From: Sisyra terminalis
Taxonomy: Eukaryota > Arthropoda > Insecta > Neuroptera > Sisyridae
Length of the DNA: 64,000 nt
Assembly (NCBI GenBank): GCA_958496175.1
Contig: OY292279.1
Coordinates: 18,786,001-18,850,000, forward strand
Direction of reading: 5' to 3'
The notes beneath the pieces are model-generated. The model did no database searches. It was not told where the DNA came from and worked only from the letters and a program-made list of their open reading frames with translations. Below, one piece after another: positions 47,053 through 58,273 of this stretch; the first letter of the stretch is position 1, and each line of letters begins with the position of its first letter. A program made the position numbers and the translations under genes.

Positions 47053-47875
47053 CTAGAGGTGTTCATATGAAACCAGAATTTGCTAATAAGTGTTACTGGT
47101 TGTCAATAGAAGATTTGCCAAACCATATTATTAAAGTATTTTTTTTATTTTGATATTTGACAAAAATCTTTAATTCGCAAATACACAAATTTCTAACGAC
47201 CTAATCATTTTTAAGACCATTAAAATTTTTGAGTTTTGTGTCTAAAAAGTGCGATTTGTGAACGACATTGATTTTCTATTACCATTTAAACAACAACTGC
47301 TACGAAATTGCATTGAATACTCGTCAAAGCTTATGATAAGCATGCTCTTAGGAAATCACAGTGATTAAAGATAGTTTAAAAATGGAAAAATATGATATTT
47401 ACGTTTACAATGAAGAATACCACCGAAAAAATTTGAAGATATCGAATTGTAAGAGTTGTTGAATGGGAATAATAATTAAACGCAACAACTACCGATTGTA
47501 GATTTGAACCACGCCGTAGCACGAAAAAGAGCTAGAATATTAAAGTAAGCAATACAAAGATATTTTGCTACATGCTAATTCCCCTGGCCACAAAAAAAAT
47601 GAGTAAACGATTGAGGAATTCAGTTTTGAAATAATTTCGTATGCGGTTTATTCTCCAGAATTGGCTTCTTCAGACTATTCACAAAAATGGCTCGATGATG
47701 GGTTTTACTCAAAAGATGAACAATTTTTTTAGCCTTGTACTCACAAATGGTCGCAAAGAAGGCAAAAATATATGGTTAATAAAAGGAACCATTTTAAATA
47801 TAAAAAGTATTATTTGGTAGAAAAAATGGAAACTTATTTTGTATAGAAAAAACGGGTTCATTTGTAGGCACCTAG
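47053..47875 (+). mobile_element. internally deleted mariner element (823 bp)
   Basis: The ends CTAGAGGTGTTCATATGAAA (left) and TTCATTTGTAGGCACCTAG (right) are ~28-bp imperfect inverted repeats flanked by TA on both sides, as for Tc1/mariner. The length is well below the ~1.3 kb usual for mariner. Coding remnants run left to right inside (see the pseudogene entry). Confidence 0.8.
47417..47830 (+). pseudogene. mariner transposase, broken
   Basis: Fragments in family order: PPKKFEDIEL-stop-ELL (the N-terminal PKxFEDxELxxLL block, 47417-47463); QQLPIVDLNHAVARKRARIL (central block near 47482-47541); LHANSPGH, TIEEFSFEIISYAVYSPELA and SSDY (the HDNARPH...YSPDLAPSDY region, 47568-47680), then directly QKWLDDGFYSKDEQFF, a stop, and a THKWSQRRQKYM tail (47682-47790). 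Large parts are deleted between blocks 1 and 2 and after SSDY. The second catalytic D (HDNA) is missing and several stops occur. It cannot make transposase. Confidence 0.85.
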
Positions 47876-48249
47876 TAAATAGTTTTATGAATCCTATAAA
47901 AATAATGAAGTTTTACTTACAATCTATTTAATATCTGATTTTTATCCAATTTTTCGCGAAAATTTTAAATTTTGGTAAAATAAAACTTCACGATTAATGT
48001 CAACTGCTCTTGTTTAACCCGAATAAATATATAATCATACCCGCAGTAAAAAAATTAAAATTAATTTCAGGTATAAGCTAAATTAATATTAGCCATCAAC
48101 AACTAGCTAACAGCGAGTAGAATATTTTAAAACTTTAAATGAATAAAACATAAAAATCGTCAGATTCCAAGAAATTATGGAAAATATATTTTTATTCAAC
48201 TTTTTAGTGAAATATAGATTAAGCTTATTAGTAATATTTATTATGGTGT
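47876..48249. other. gene-free
   Basis: AT-rich spacer after the mariner, with no feature seen. Confidence 0.45.
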
Positions 48250-48251
48250 TA

Positions 48252-48412
48252 AGGGGCCTTTCATAAATTATGTAAGACAAATAGGCTAAGCCTTCACTCC
48301 TCTTTCAGTATGGCTAAACAAAATAAATAACTAGATAAATGATAGAAATGTGTCTTTTCCCGTTTTTCTGGCCCCCTAAGTGTTTTCCAAGATTTATTAA
48401 TGGCCCCTTAGC
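48252..48412. mobile_element. small MITE with TAAGGGGCC termini
   Basis: TAAGGGGCCTTTCATAAATT on the left faces GATTTATTAATGGCCCCTTA on the right. The ends loosely resemble the GGACCATCCATAAAT family at 14.57 kb. The interior has CTGGCCCCCTAAG and no coding. The boundaries are moderately certain, and no target duplication is obvious beyond TTA. Confidence 0.5.
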
Positions 48413-49155
48413 AGCAAACACGTAGATCTCTTGATAATTCTCCAAATTTTTGAACACAATTCCCCACTGTTTCTTTCTCACCAAAAAGATGAATTTACCA
48501 AAAGTATAAAACAATAAATTGATTCTAATTTTTAAAATTTGACCGAAACGCACATATATCGTCAAATCAACCAATTATTGATCAATAAAAATGTGAATTA
48601 TTAAATTGTGATTAATTGTAATTTTTCAAGGTAACCAAGTAATTGAATTTTTGACATTTAATTTACCAAGTTAGTTATTTATTAGAATTGTTCAAAAATT
48701 TCCTTTTCTTTTTCCTCAAATAGATTGTTAGGAAGTTTATACTAAATATGAATTATAAAAGGATTTACTTGTTTGAGTTGATTTTTTTTACTAACGCTGA
48801 TAAAAAATGGAAATTTTAAAATGAAAAGTTAGTTTATACGGGAAAAATTATGAAATATTAAAAGTAAATGTTGAGATTTTCATTAAAATTTATTAGTTTT
48901 CCTATTGAGATGAGCCTGGAAAATGCTGATTAAGAATTTAATTTACATTTGCAATGAATTAGCATCTTGACTATGAAATTATTCGTATTTTTTCGATTAC
49001 TCTCGGCTTATATATGATCCAACTGTTTGCAACTGTAACAAACAAATCGATTTCCACTCGCTTATGAATAGTTAAAGTTGTTTTTCCAATTGCACGAATT
49101 TCTGCTAATATTGCGTGCCTAATGAGCATCCTTGTAATTTATTGACAGCACAAAC
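48413..49155. other. gene-free
   Basis: AT-rich, no domain in the minus frame 48314-48574. Confidence 0.45.
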
Positions 49156-49232
49156 TTAAATTGAATTCGAAAGTGAAAAAAATAAATTTTCCCCAACAAT
49201 GTGACCCCTTAAAAGTTTACAAAGCGACTTAC

Positions 49233-49257
49233 CCGAACAGTTCACCGATGGAAAACA
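49233..49257 (-). CDS. candidate 25-nt micro-exon
   Basis: On the minus strand a pyrimidine-rich tract (TTGCTTTCTTGTTTCATTTG CAG) is followed by 25 nt and then GGTAAGTCGC, a strong donor (G|GTAAGT). The three codon phases all read open (e.g. VFSIGELFG or CFPSVNCSG). The region around it (49150-49800) is repeat-free and more GC-rich than the surroundings. There is no neighbouring exon to prove it, so it may be a chance splice-like pair. Confidence 0.2.
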
Positions 49258-50650
49258 CTGCAAATGAAACAAGAAAGCAATTTTCGAACAGAAGAAAAAG
49301 CACTGGTGTTTTCGGTTGAAACTCAACGCAAATTTTGGTGAAACGAAAAAAGAAAATTGTCGGAAAAATAAAAGAAAAGTATCGAAACGAAAAAAAGAAG
49401 ATACTAAGTCATAGTCTAATTTTATTGTCTTTTTAAAGTTGATTTTTCGAAAAGTTTTCAACTTGTGGAATTGATGAAGTTTTACAGAAAGCGTAACTCG
49501 AACATATTTTAGGAAAAATTAAAAAAAAAACGTTTAGTAAGAGATAGAAGAAAATAATCTGCACCGAAAGCTTTTTGAAAGTTTAAGTTATTTTCATCGG
49601 TTCACGTGGATAGGAAAATTAAAAGCTCGCGTGTACCGATGAGTGATGCTACGAAAACTTTTGGTCTCGCAAATTTACGCGCGAGCTTTTATACTCTAGC
49701 ATGATGATACGCTTTGGACCTGACGCATGCGCTATCCACAACCTGTAGCGTTCGAGAAAAAGCTCACAAGGTGCATATCTACCACCTGTCCCGCTAATTT
49801 CCTTAAACAATTTTTTGTTCAAACTTCCCCTTTATATTTCCAATATTTTTTTTTTCCAATTGAAAACCACCTGCAATTTTCACCCAATTCTCACTAAGAA
49901 ACTTATCGAGAAACTATTGTATTAGACGAATCTCTTACGCCTTTTACGTGTCATCTGAACTAAAACCTTCAAAATTTCCCAGTTGCCTTAAATATCGGAA
50001 GATAAACCATTACGTATCCACAAACGTTTTACAAGATCGTGTTTAACGCGTTATTTCAGCAAGCGTTGAAGCGGAAAATCAACAAAACCAACAAAGTTCT
50101 ACTTTACACAACTTAATACGAAAACGTAGGCTTAATAAACAATTTTATCAACTACGTCCTACAACCAAAAACCGGCAATTCTACCACTTTCAAGTTGGCC
50201 TCCTTTGAAAAATTCAAAATCTCAACGCGTTACAAACATTTTAATGAAGATGTGCTTTGACAAATTGTAAAATGATTTATTTTAACTCAAAGATGAAAAG
50301 TATACGAATCCATCTATGTATATGTGATATGTATACATAAATTTATGATTTGTGAAACTTGACGACGGTTTATTACTGAAATATAAATTGAGAACTTCTA
50401 TCAAGCTTTCATGTATGATATTCACTTAGAAATCCATATGTAACTTTTATATGAATAATTTTGTTGCATATTTTTTTCTAAAAAAAAATCTTGCTTTCTG
50501 CTTTTCTTAAAACACGGAAAATTATTAATCAGAAAAAGCGTTGCAACGAGATTATCTCAAAATTGTATTGAATCTTCGTTTTTAGGTTTCTTTTATCCAA
50601 ATGTAAGTAACAATAGTTTCAATTGGTTCTCAACCAATTTAATTCACCAT
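49258..50650. other. gene-free; complex sequence at 49550-50230
   Basis: 49550-50230 contains mixed-composition sequence with CACCTG E-boxes (49744 region ACCACCTGTCCCGC) and no repeat words. It is possibly regulatory. The minus frame 49156-49461 has no domain. Confidence 0.4.
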
Positions 50651-50654
50651 TAAT

Positions 50655-50772
50655 AAATAACTAGTATCTACCCGTGAAATATTCACAGCCAACACTGACA
50701 CAAATGACAAATGAATTGAATGAAACTGAATTGGTAGTTGGAACAAATGACAACAATCAGTTAGTTAAATTA
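50655..50772 (-). repeat. E1 3'-end fragment
   Basis: ACTAGTATCTACCCGTGAAA then TATTCACAGCCAACACTGAC and GGAACAAATGACAACAATCA. Read on the minus strand it ends in the GTGAATATTTCAC hairpin and TAGATACTAG-T, the same end as at 9410. Confidence 0.55.
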
Positions 50773-50826
50773 TAATTAATAAATTAATGAATAATAATGT
50801 ATGTCCTACGACTCAATTTCTTCTTT

Positions 50827-50871
50827 ATTACGACGCGTTTCAACAGTTTTTGACTGTCATCATCAGGTAAT
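50827..50871 (-). ncRNA. hammerhead-ribozyme-like motif behind Penelope stop
   Basis: Minus strand: AUUAC, CUGAUGA, extra U, GACAGU-CAAAA-ACUGUU, GAAA, CGCG, UC, GUAAU. Helix I is five perfect pairs (50867-50871 with 50827-50831). Predicted cleavage is after C17 at 50832. The motif lies about a dozen bases past the stop codon of the Penelope-like frame, where Penelope elements are known to carry hammerheads in their terminal repeats. Confidence 0.65.
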
Positions 50872-50881
50872 GATTACTTTG

Positions 50882-50995
50882 TCAGTTGTGACAAATTTCA
50901 TATAGGTTGTTTGTTTTGTATAGTTTGTCGTTAAGGATGTTATTTGGGTCTATTTTATGTGCTTTGAATATTTCATATTCTTCCAGAGTGTTCAT
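50882..50995 (-). pseudogene. Penelope-like ORF, C-terminal fragment (37 aa)
   Basis: Reads MNTLEEYEIFKAHKIDPNNI then LNDKLYKTNNLYEICHN and stop. The pattern LE-x-EI-(Y/F)K-x7-10-P-x2-(I/L)LN(D/E)-(K/Q) is the usual C-terminal end, behind the GIY-YIG domain, of Penelope-like reverse transcriptases. Only this tail survives, and no reverse-transcriptase or GIY-YIG motif is in the window. Identification is from pattern recall, not a database search. Confidence 0.6.
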
Positions 50996-51000
50996 ATGTG

Positions 51001-51108
51001 ATCATAGAAGAATATGAAATATTCAAAGCACATAAAATAGTTCCAAATAACATCCTTAACGACAAACTATACAAAACAAACAACCTATATGAAATTTGTC
51101 ACAACTGA
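51001..51108 (+). pseudogene. Penelope-like ORF, second C-terminal fragment
   Basis: Same tail on the plus strand (EEYEIFKAHKIVPNNILNDK, then LYKTNNLYEICHN, stop) with one residue changed (D to V). Its downstream hammerhead region has lost the helix III/cleavage part (GAAACATAGGAC). Confidence 0.6.
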
Positions 51109-51215
51109 CAAAGTAATCATTACCTGATGATGACAGCCAAAAACTGTTGAAACATAGGACATATATTATTATACATTTACTTATTAATTATGACTCGGAA
51201 ATAAAGAAAATATTT

Positions 51216-52794
51216 ATTAATGTTAGAATAAATAATTGTTGTAATTGGGAATTTGAAAAAAAAAAATTATTGATTTTTTTCATGTATTTTAAAACTTTAT
51301 TATTAATAATATTGATATTTAATGCAAAAAACTTAAAAAAAATTTTTTTTCAATTAATTATAAACGATTAAAAATTGATAAAATTTAAAAAAAAATCACG
51401 TGACTATAAACGCGCCATGAATGGTCACCATAGTTGTGACGTAATAATGTTATAGCTATTTAATAACAATACAGCGTTTACAGCTATTACACGTGACTAG
51501 ACAATAATATTGAAAATTTATTGCTAAAAAACGAGTCGTTAGTTGATTCCAATTAGCTATGTGTGATAAATGATTTATAAAGGCAAAGTCTGATAATATT
51601 CCTGCACTGCTTGAATCCATTTATTTCGACGTTTGCCATCTTGGGGAACATTTAAAAACATTTCGTTAGGAGTTGTTTTTGTAGTATTCGTTCATAATGG
51701 TACAAAACAAGAACAGTAACTTTTAAGGTTCGACATGCTCAATATAAATTTCAATATTTAACTATCACAACAGAATTAAATCAATCAAAACACTGTACTT
51801 ATTATTTCTGTATCAACTGAAATCATTGACAACTAACATTAGGACGTCACACGCGCTCGTGTTTGTTCGGGAGCTGTCGGCGTGTTTTCGGTACTAGATT
51901 CAAAAAATTCAAAAATTAATTTTTATTTTGAAATAACTTTTAAATTATTGCGAAAATAAAAAAATAAAAAATAGTTTTGCTATAAAACTTATATATGATC
52001 TTTCCATTTATCACAAAAAAAAAAAAAATTCACAAACCCAATTGGTTTTCACATACATATTTTTTTTTTCCCTTACACGTATGTGTTTAAATCATCGATA
52101 TCAATATATGGAGAGACCATAAATATGGTGTCACATAGGAACAAGAAAAATATAGTGTGGGATAGTGGGTACAGCTTTTATACAGTCCCTGGTCATATTA
52201 ATAGACGCACTATAGGTTTTGTGTAAAACCTAAAGAAAGAGCTATTTTATTTTGGGTCCATATTTTTGATTGGGTTTAACTTTCCTGTTCAAATTTTATG
52301 TATTACGTTTATTACCAACTAGCGTGACCAAAAATCATATTGACTAAAAATAAATTTTTACCATCAAATTAATTAAACATCTTCTTAACTATGGCGAGCA
52401 GAATTGTTTAATATTTAATAGAAACCCCGTTTACTGATATTTAAGTTCTCATTCTGCGCATTATGTTGTCTATGTAGGGCAATACCGTCTGCTGTATTTG
52501 GGGATGGTGATTCCATACGTGAATATTTTTTCTTAGGGCTATTTTTCTATTGTGACCACCTCTTTAGCTACTTTTTTCTTCAGCAATTTCCACATAATTT
52601 CAATGGGTTTCAAATGAAGACTATTGTCCTAAAGTAGGTTAATAGGGATAATAAACAAGGTTTTACTCTTATTCAGAAAAAATATTTCTTAAAATCAATA
52701 TAACTTTTTATAATGTAAAAAGTAAACAATATTAAATTTAATTTAGTAGAATATGTACATTTTGTATAAAATGCGTCTAATAATATGGCCAAGG
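51216..52794. other. gene-free
   Basis: Very AT-rich; the plus frame 51147-51371 is low-complexity. Homopolymer A run near 52015. Nothing supported. Confidence 0.45.
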
Positions 52795-53280
52795 ACTGTA
52801 GTAACAAAAAACAACCGCTGACAATTGAGTGCTGATGAGCGCCAACCTACACAAATAAGCGCTTGCATTTTACTTGCTTCGATTACTTCAGTTGCCCCCA
52901 ACAAAGAAGGATGACTTCAATATATAGGTATCTCTTCCAATACATCTAACATAGGTGCCGCGTGTAGCGCGATGTGGCGCCGCCAAAAGTGTGTCTGAAA
53001 TACTAACTAACCGAAACTTAATACTTTTATGCCAACTGCCAAAGATAGTACTTTCGACACACTTGTGGTGGCGCCATAACTTGGCATATTTTCCATCATA
53101 CATTGCAAGATTGGAACACCTTCTTTTATATTACTTTACATTAACAGTAACTGCAAGCGCCATCTACGTGAGACCTATATATTGAAATCACTCTTCTATG
53201 GTCTGGATAACTGAAGTAATCGAAGCAAATAGGCGCTCATCAGCACTCAATTTCCTGTCGTTGTTTTTAGTTACCATAAA
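52795..53280. repeat. GTGGCGCCGCCA foldback (~485 bp)
   Basis: Left words GAGTGCTGATGAGCGCC, GCTTCGATTACTTCAGTT, GACTTCAATATATAGGT and GATGTGGCGCCGCCAAAAGT are mirrored on the right by GTGGTGGCGCCATAACTTGG, ATATATTGAAATCACTC, AACTGAAGTAATCGAAGC and GGCGCTCATCAGCACTCAAT. The centre is near 53030. Partial copies are at 15.28 kb and around 53290-53350 (CATACATTGCAGGATTGGAA). The opposing frames 52888-53103 and 52955-53185 are the two strands of this palindrome. Confidence 0.7.
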
Positions 53281-54389
53281 AACTATACCCACGTTGATTT
53301 CACATCATACATTGCAGGATTGGAATACCAGCTTATATATTTTTTTATGCTGGTGTGGTTTTGACTTGTCGTTTACTGTACAGTGCACTATTTAATTATA
53401 CAGATAAGTAGCTTAAATAAATTCTTTATTCTCTGTTCTTGGCGATAAATGTACATACATAGATATACTGGAATTTGCCAATAAATGATGGTGACAATTG
53501 GTGCCAATAGAGGGCTTATCAATCCGTATCACTGAGGCCACTTTTTGGTTTGATATTTGACTAAAATTTTCAATAACAGAGATAATAGAGTGCTTATTTT
53601 TTATATAACTAACACTTTCTTTATGCCTTAACATTTTCAAACAAAAGTGTTTAAGAAGAAAGTATTTTAGCTACCAAACAATTAACATTAATGGTAACAA
53701 AGAAGTACTTCCTAAGCTAATCGAAATACGTACCAGTACAATACGTCATAAATACTTTTGTTTGAATTTTGGTTGAATATTAATGCTTAAAGATTACTTA
53801 TTTTAAACAATATTTCATAAATTTGACTCTAACTTATAATATTGCTAACTCTTCCGTACTTATGAGTTTGTATTTAGTAGATGCGACTTTTAATAATGTA
53901 AATATTTCTATAAATGTAAGGGCGTGTCTTCATATTTTAGGAAGTCTTCCTTAAAATATTTACACGTAGAATAAAATCATTTTAGTTTTCTTTAATGCAC
54001 GGGAATGACATTCTAAAAAAGTAATCTTGAAATAATTTATATATTTATTTTTTTGGGACAGATACACAGATCACGTGTAAGATGACTCAAATATGTGAAT
54101 TAATTGATAATATTGCTAACTATCAAAAATCGATTAGAGCCTTCATAAATGATTACTGATGAGTTCATATATCGACTGTTAGTAAACGTGCAAGGGAATG
54201 ATTTTCTTTTTTGAGACACATAAAAAATTATTTGATAACGTGTTCTTTTGTCATTCCAAACTGAAATGTTTTTTGAAAATTTTTTTGTTTTTAATCGATT
54301 AATCAAACTCGCAATCGATTTTTTTAAATTTTTTTTGATTAATTGGGGTATAGTGTGGGAACGATTTTCATGGTACTGTTTATTTATTA
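53281..54389. other. gene-free
   Basis: Starts with a fragment of the foldback family (to ~53360), then AT-rich DNA. Minus frames 53413-53640 and 54100-54306 have no domain. Confidence 0.45.
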
Positions 54390-57300
54390 CTAGCTAACCT
54401 CGGCAGACGTTGTCCTGCCAGCCAATAGTTGTAAATAGATAAATTGAATATAGGAAAAAAAAGCTTGAGAATTATTAGAATCACTTCCCTTATCAACCCA
54501 CAGCATCCCTCGTTGTACCAATTAAAACTCACCTACAATATATATATTAATTAATTACGTTTTGAGAACCTTTACCTCTAAAAATCACTTTGCGATCATA
54601 ACAATGAAGTATTGACAGTTAACGGCTATTGTATTGACCGTTGAAAAAGCCGTTTTTTTGCGATCGTAGGTTTATTACTGACGCAAGAAAAGATACAAAC
54701 TATCATTAAAGCGGATTATATATCGTGACAAAATTTGAGCTAAATGGATGCAAAACTTTTTGAGTTTTTGAAATCTACACAAATCAACACCACAATTTTA
54801 TATATGTAGATAAAATATAGATTATTCATTGTTTATTTAAATCAGAGATTGTCATAGGTGGTCAACCCGCGTGATACATCAGACCTTTATAAAATGGATG
54901 AACCAAAAGTAAAACCAGAATAAAATATTGGTACAACTATTTAGATTAGACTTGTTTGTGACCTTTATACTTATTTTTGACGAAACACGCCTAAGATGTA
55001 CCTGAAAGCAAAATATTATCAAAATCAATAAACCTGTTATTCAATCATATGAAAGAATGCAGGTAGACAGAAATTTACGTTCCAATTATCGACCTTTGAT
55101 TCATAATGATCAATATTATGACCGAAACCGGCTTAATTCCAAGCTGGTGTGAAATTGAAAACGATTCTCTACCTGCTATCAACGGGTGGTATGAAATCAA
55201 AATTGTCACTAATGGATTCGGAAAGAGGTGTTAAAGTATTTATAATTGACAACAAATAATAAATATCACAAACTGGTTCCAAATTCCTGAACGACATTGA
55301 AACTTTCCATTCTCTCATTTTGGCCTTCAAGCTTGTACTATGGTATTTCATATCAATAGTTGAGCATACGCTTGAATTTTTCGTATATATACAATGTAAT
55401 AATATTTTAAATGTTTTTGCAAATAAACCAAATTTCAAATTTCATTTCATGGTTTCATTAATTTTTTTTTGTGTATGGTAATAATATTAAATACATTTAA
55501 AAATTAAGCGTTTTACCAAATGCCTGCGTTACGATTGATGTGTACTTGATTATGTTATATGCAAATTTTTTTTATCAAATATCAGAGGACCCGGTTAACT
55601 TCGTTCCACCTAAAATTGAATTGCGAAAATTAATTGATATCGGTACATAATTATATTGCTACATTTTTAATTATTAAATTATTAATACTAACAATAATAA
55701 TTAAAAAATAATTTAATATACATTACATTTAATTTATTTAAATCTACACCCTTAAAAGCATTAAGCATGCTAAAACTCATATGCATTCGAAAAATCCTTA
55801 AATTCTCACTTATATATGAGTTTAAAGACATATACATAGATATTTCTAAACATATTTTTGTATTTGTCTATTTGTGTCTTTCAAAATTGAATTGTTTTTT
55901 TGGCTAATTCGATCCAAGGATCGCTATAAATCAGGGACTGGAAGCTTACTGGAAATATTCCTGTTTTCTTTAGAACTTCTTTAAATATATTTGTTTTATG
56001 GGCGAAACGATATCATTTGTAAACTACTATTTAGTATTTATATATTATTTATATATATATTAGGGTGATTTTTTTTTGGTCCCATCGTGAAATTTTGTTG
56101 GAAATACCAAAAAAAAAAAAAAATCCTTGAAAGTTTGAGCCTTTAATATTAATTTTAAGTCCTCGACCAAGCCGTGTAAAGATTTCCCATTGAAAATACA
56201 CGGAAACTCTGATTTTTTATTTTTAAATTTCTATATCTTAAGATGGTTTTTTCCCAGAATTAAACGCTCTACAAAAGTGCCCATTGCGACAAAGTTGTAA
56301 CTCACACCGGTGAGGTAGTACGGGCGACTGAACCTGATTTTTCCAAAAAATTCTCGTTTTTTTTGCATTTATCTCGTAAATAACAAGAGCTACGGAAAAA
56401 TTATAAATAAAAAACTTGTAGAGAATTTGATTTCCTATAAAAAAGGTCATGTAAGCCAAATCGCTAAGATCAATATTAAACGAGATATTAAGCATTTTTA
56501 AATCAATATTCAATTCAAAGTTTAAATCAATGATCGGCAAAAATTTCACAGAAAAATCAATTCAAGGCTTAATATCTCGTTTAATATTGATCTTAGCGAT
56601 TTGGTTTATAAGACCTTTTTTGTAGGAAATTAAATTCTCTACAAGTTTTTTATTTATAATTCTTCCGTTGCTCTTGTTATTTACGAGATAAATGCAAAAA
56701 AAACGAGAATTTTTTGGAAAAATCAGGTTCAGTCGCCCGTACTACCTCACCGGTGTGAGTTACAACTTTGTCGCAATGGGCACTTTTGTAGAGCGTTTAA
56801 TTCTGAGAAAAAACCATCTTTGGTAAAAGCGATCCCATGAAATGCCGCTGAGATATAGAAATTTAAAAATAAAAAATCAGAGTTTCCGTGCATTTTCAAT
56901 GGGAAATCTTTACACGTCTTGGTCGAGGACTTAAAATTAATATTAAGGGCTCTAACTTTCAGGGAATTTTTTTTTTGGTATTTCCAACAAAATTTCATAA
57001 ATAGGAGATTTTACAATCATTTCCTATCCCATAAACTAATGAGCGTAATGGATCTAGTAATGGGACCAATTGGAGCAATATTACTTTTTCACCAGCACAA
57101 CATAACCCAGTAGATTCACAGCTGTATTTTAACGCCTTACAATATTGGCAAATGATTTTCATTTCCCCAATTGATCCGTATTACAATAAATATTGAGTGA
57201 AATATGTAAATAATATATAAATTAAATAAATAAAAATTCCAAATTCAAACGCTGGTAAGCGTTTTTCAAAATAAATCACAGGCATCAATGATTACAAATA

Positions 57301-57493
57301 GTATATAGGCAAGTAGACGTAAAAATTTGCTGAAGATGTCGAGGGACATCTTAATCTTCTAGAGGTATAAAATGTTCTTCTTGCACGATTCCTATGCCTA
57401 CCGAATATGCATAGAAAATTTCATGAAAATTGGTGCAGCCGTTCTTGAGTTATAAATAGTGTAACTAACACGACTTTCTTTTATATATATAGA
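54390..57493 (-). mobile_element. Helitron-like element (3,104 bp) with nested foldback
   Basis: On the minus strand it begins A|TCTATATATATAAAAGAAAG with GTGTTAGTTACACTATTTAT and AACTCAAGAACGGCTGCACC. It ends with a GGCAG...CTGCC hairpin about nine bases before CTAG|T (plus strand ACTAGCTAACCTCGGCAGAC). TC start, hairpin, CTAG end and A/T flanks together suit a Helitron. No Rep or helicase frame is seen, so it is non-autonomous. A ~1-kb foldback sits inside; without it the element is ~2.1 kb. Confidence 0.55.
56066..57075. mobile_element. ~1-kb foldback element nested in Helitron
   Basis: Arms of ~465 bp are near-perfect inverses around ~56535. GTTGGAAATACCAAAAAAA, TCCTCGACCAAG, AACTCACACCGGTGAGGTAG TACGGGC and ATAAAAAACTTGTAGAGAA on the left are mirrored on the right in reverse order, ending TTTGGTATTTCCAACAAAAT. 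The outermost TTGGTCCCATCG has its partner (ATGGGACCAATTGG) displaced by ~60 bases at 57058, so one arm gained or lost a block. The 103- and 83-codon frames at 56238-56549 and 56747-56998 are the same DNA read from each arm. Confidence 0.8.
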
Positions 57494-57788
57494 TTCTATA
57501 GAGATATTCATATGGTTCAAAAATTATAACCCTCATCATTAGTTTAAGTATTGTACAATACAACATAGTAGCGAAACTAGTGTTTCGAATTTAGCCAACG
57601 TTTTGCACGGCACATGTGAGCATTAAGCTCTTATCAATCGAAATTGCAAGTTCCGCTTTGCATTTTATCGCTCAGAAATTTTCAAAACGTACGTATACTT
57701 TATCGACGATTAAACGAATATCTCCAAAGCTTTTTGCCGTTTTTTATTTTGAGAGTTCATTCCTTTTGTATGAAGGTTTTATGTTCGC

Positions 57789-57819
<31 letters not shown>

Positions 57820-58230
57820 CTCGTTTACGTACATGGTCATCTATTCTCATGTGTACATTTTAAATATATGGCGTTTCCATGTCCAGCAGGCATTTCCGGC
57901 TTGTTCAACAGTCATCGTTCCCGAACAATTGTCTGGAGAGCGGGAGAGATACGGGAATTGGACGGCGATATACAAAACTTGCCCGTTTTGCCTCAACACC
58001 TCCAACATAACTTTCAACACTTTTTAACCAAAGAAAGCAAAAAGAAGGGAAATTCTAATGAAAGTTTTTCTGTGAAAATAAACGAAAAACAATTTCGGTT
58101 GTAAATAAATAGTTAATGGTACTAGTTGACTTAACCGAAAGCTTTCTCTTTTCAATTATGTTAAGGGCAATAGTCTGTCATTTTGCTAATGGTCTTTAAC
58201 TGCATTAGTCGTGTAGGTCCTAAATAACTG

Positions 58231-58273
<43 letters not shown>

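Larger units (their letters stand above)
50775..51215. mobile_element. Penelope-like element: head-to-head 3' fragments
   Basis: Two ~200-bp copies of the same end lie in opposite orientation, meeting near 50998. Each encodes the last residues of a Penelope-like frame, a stop, ~15 nt, then the CTGATGATGACAG hammerhead-like segment and a terminal part (GTATGTCCTACGACTC or the decayed ACATAGGACATATATTATTA). The right copy ends GACTCGGAAATAAAGAAAAT, which is also seen at 34.57 kb. Confidence 0.7.

Noticed and set aside
51122..51165. Hammerhead ribozyme in the right Penelope fragment
   Set aside because: CTGATGA and GAAA remain, but the sequence after GAAAC is replaced (ATAGGAC), removing helix III, the cleavage site and helix I.
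56238..56998. 103- and 83-codon minus frames
   Set aside because: They are the two arms of one foldback; the similarity is that of a palindrome, not of a gene pair.
57616..58104. 162-codon open frame, the longest in the window
   Set aside because: It reads through an (AT)n microsatellite (YIYIYIY), overlaps another long frame on the same strand, and shows no domain, signal or splice context.
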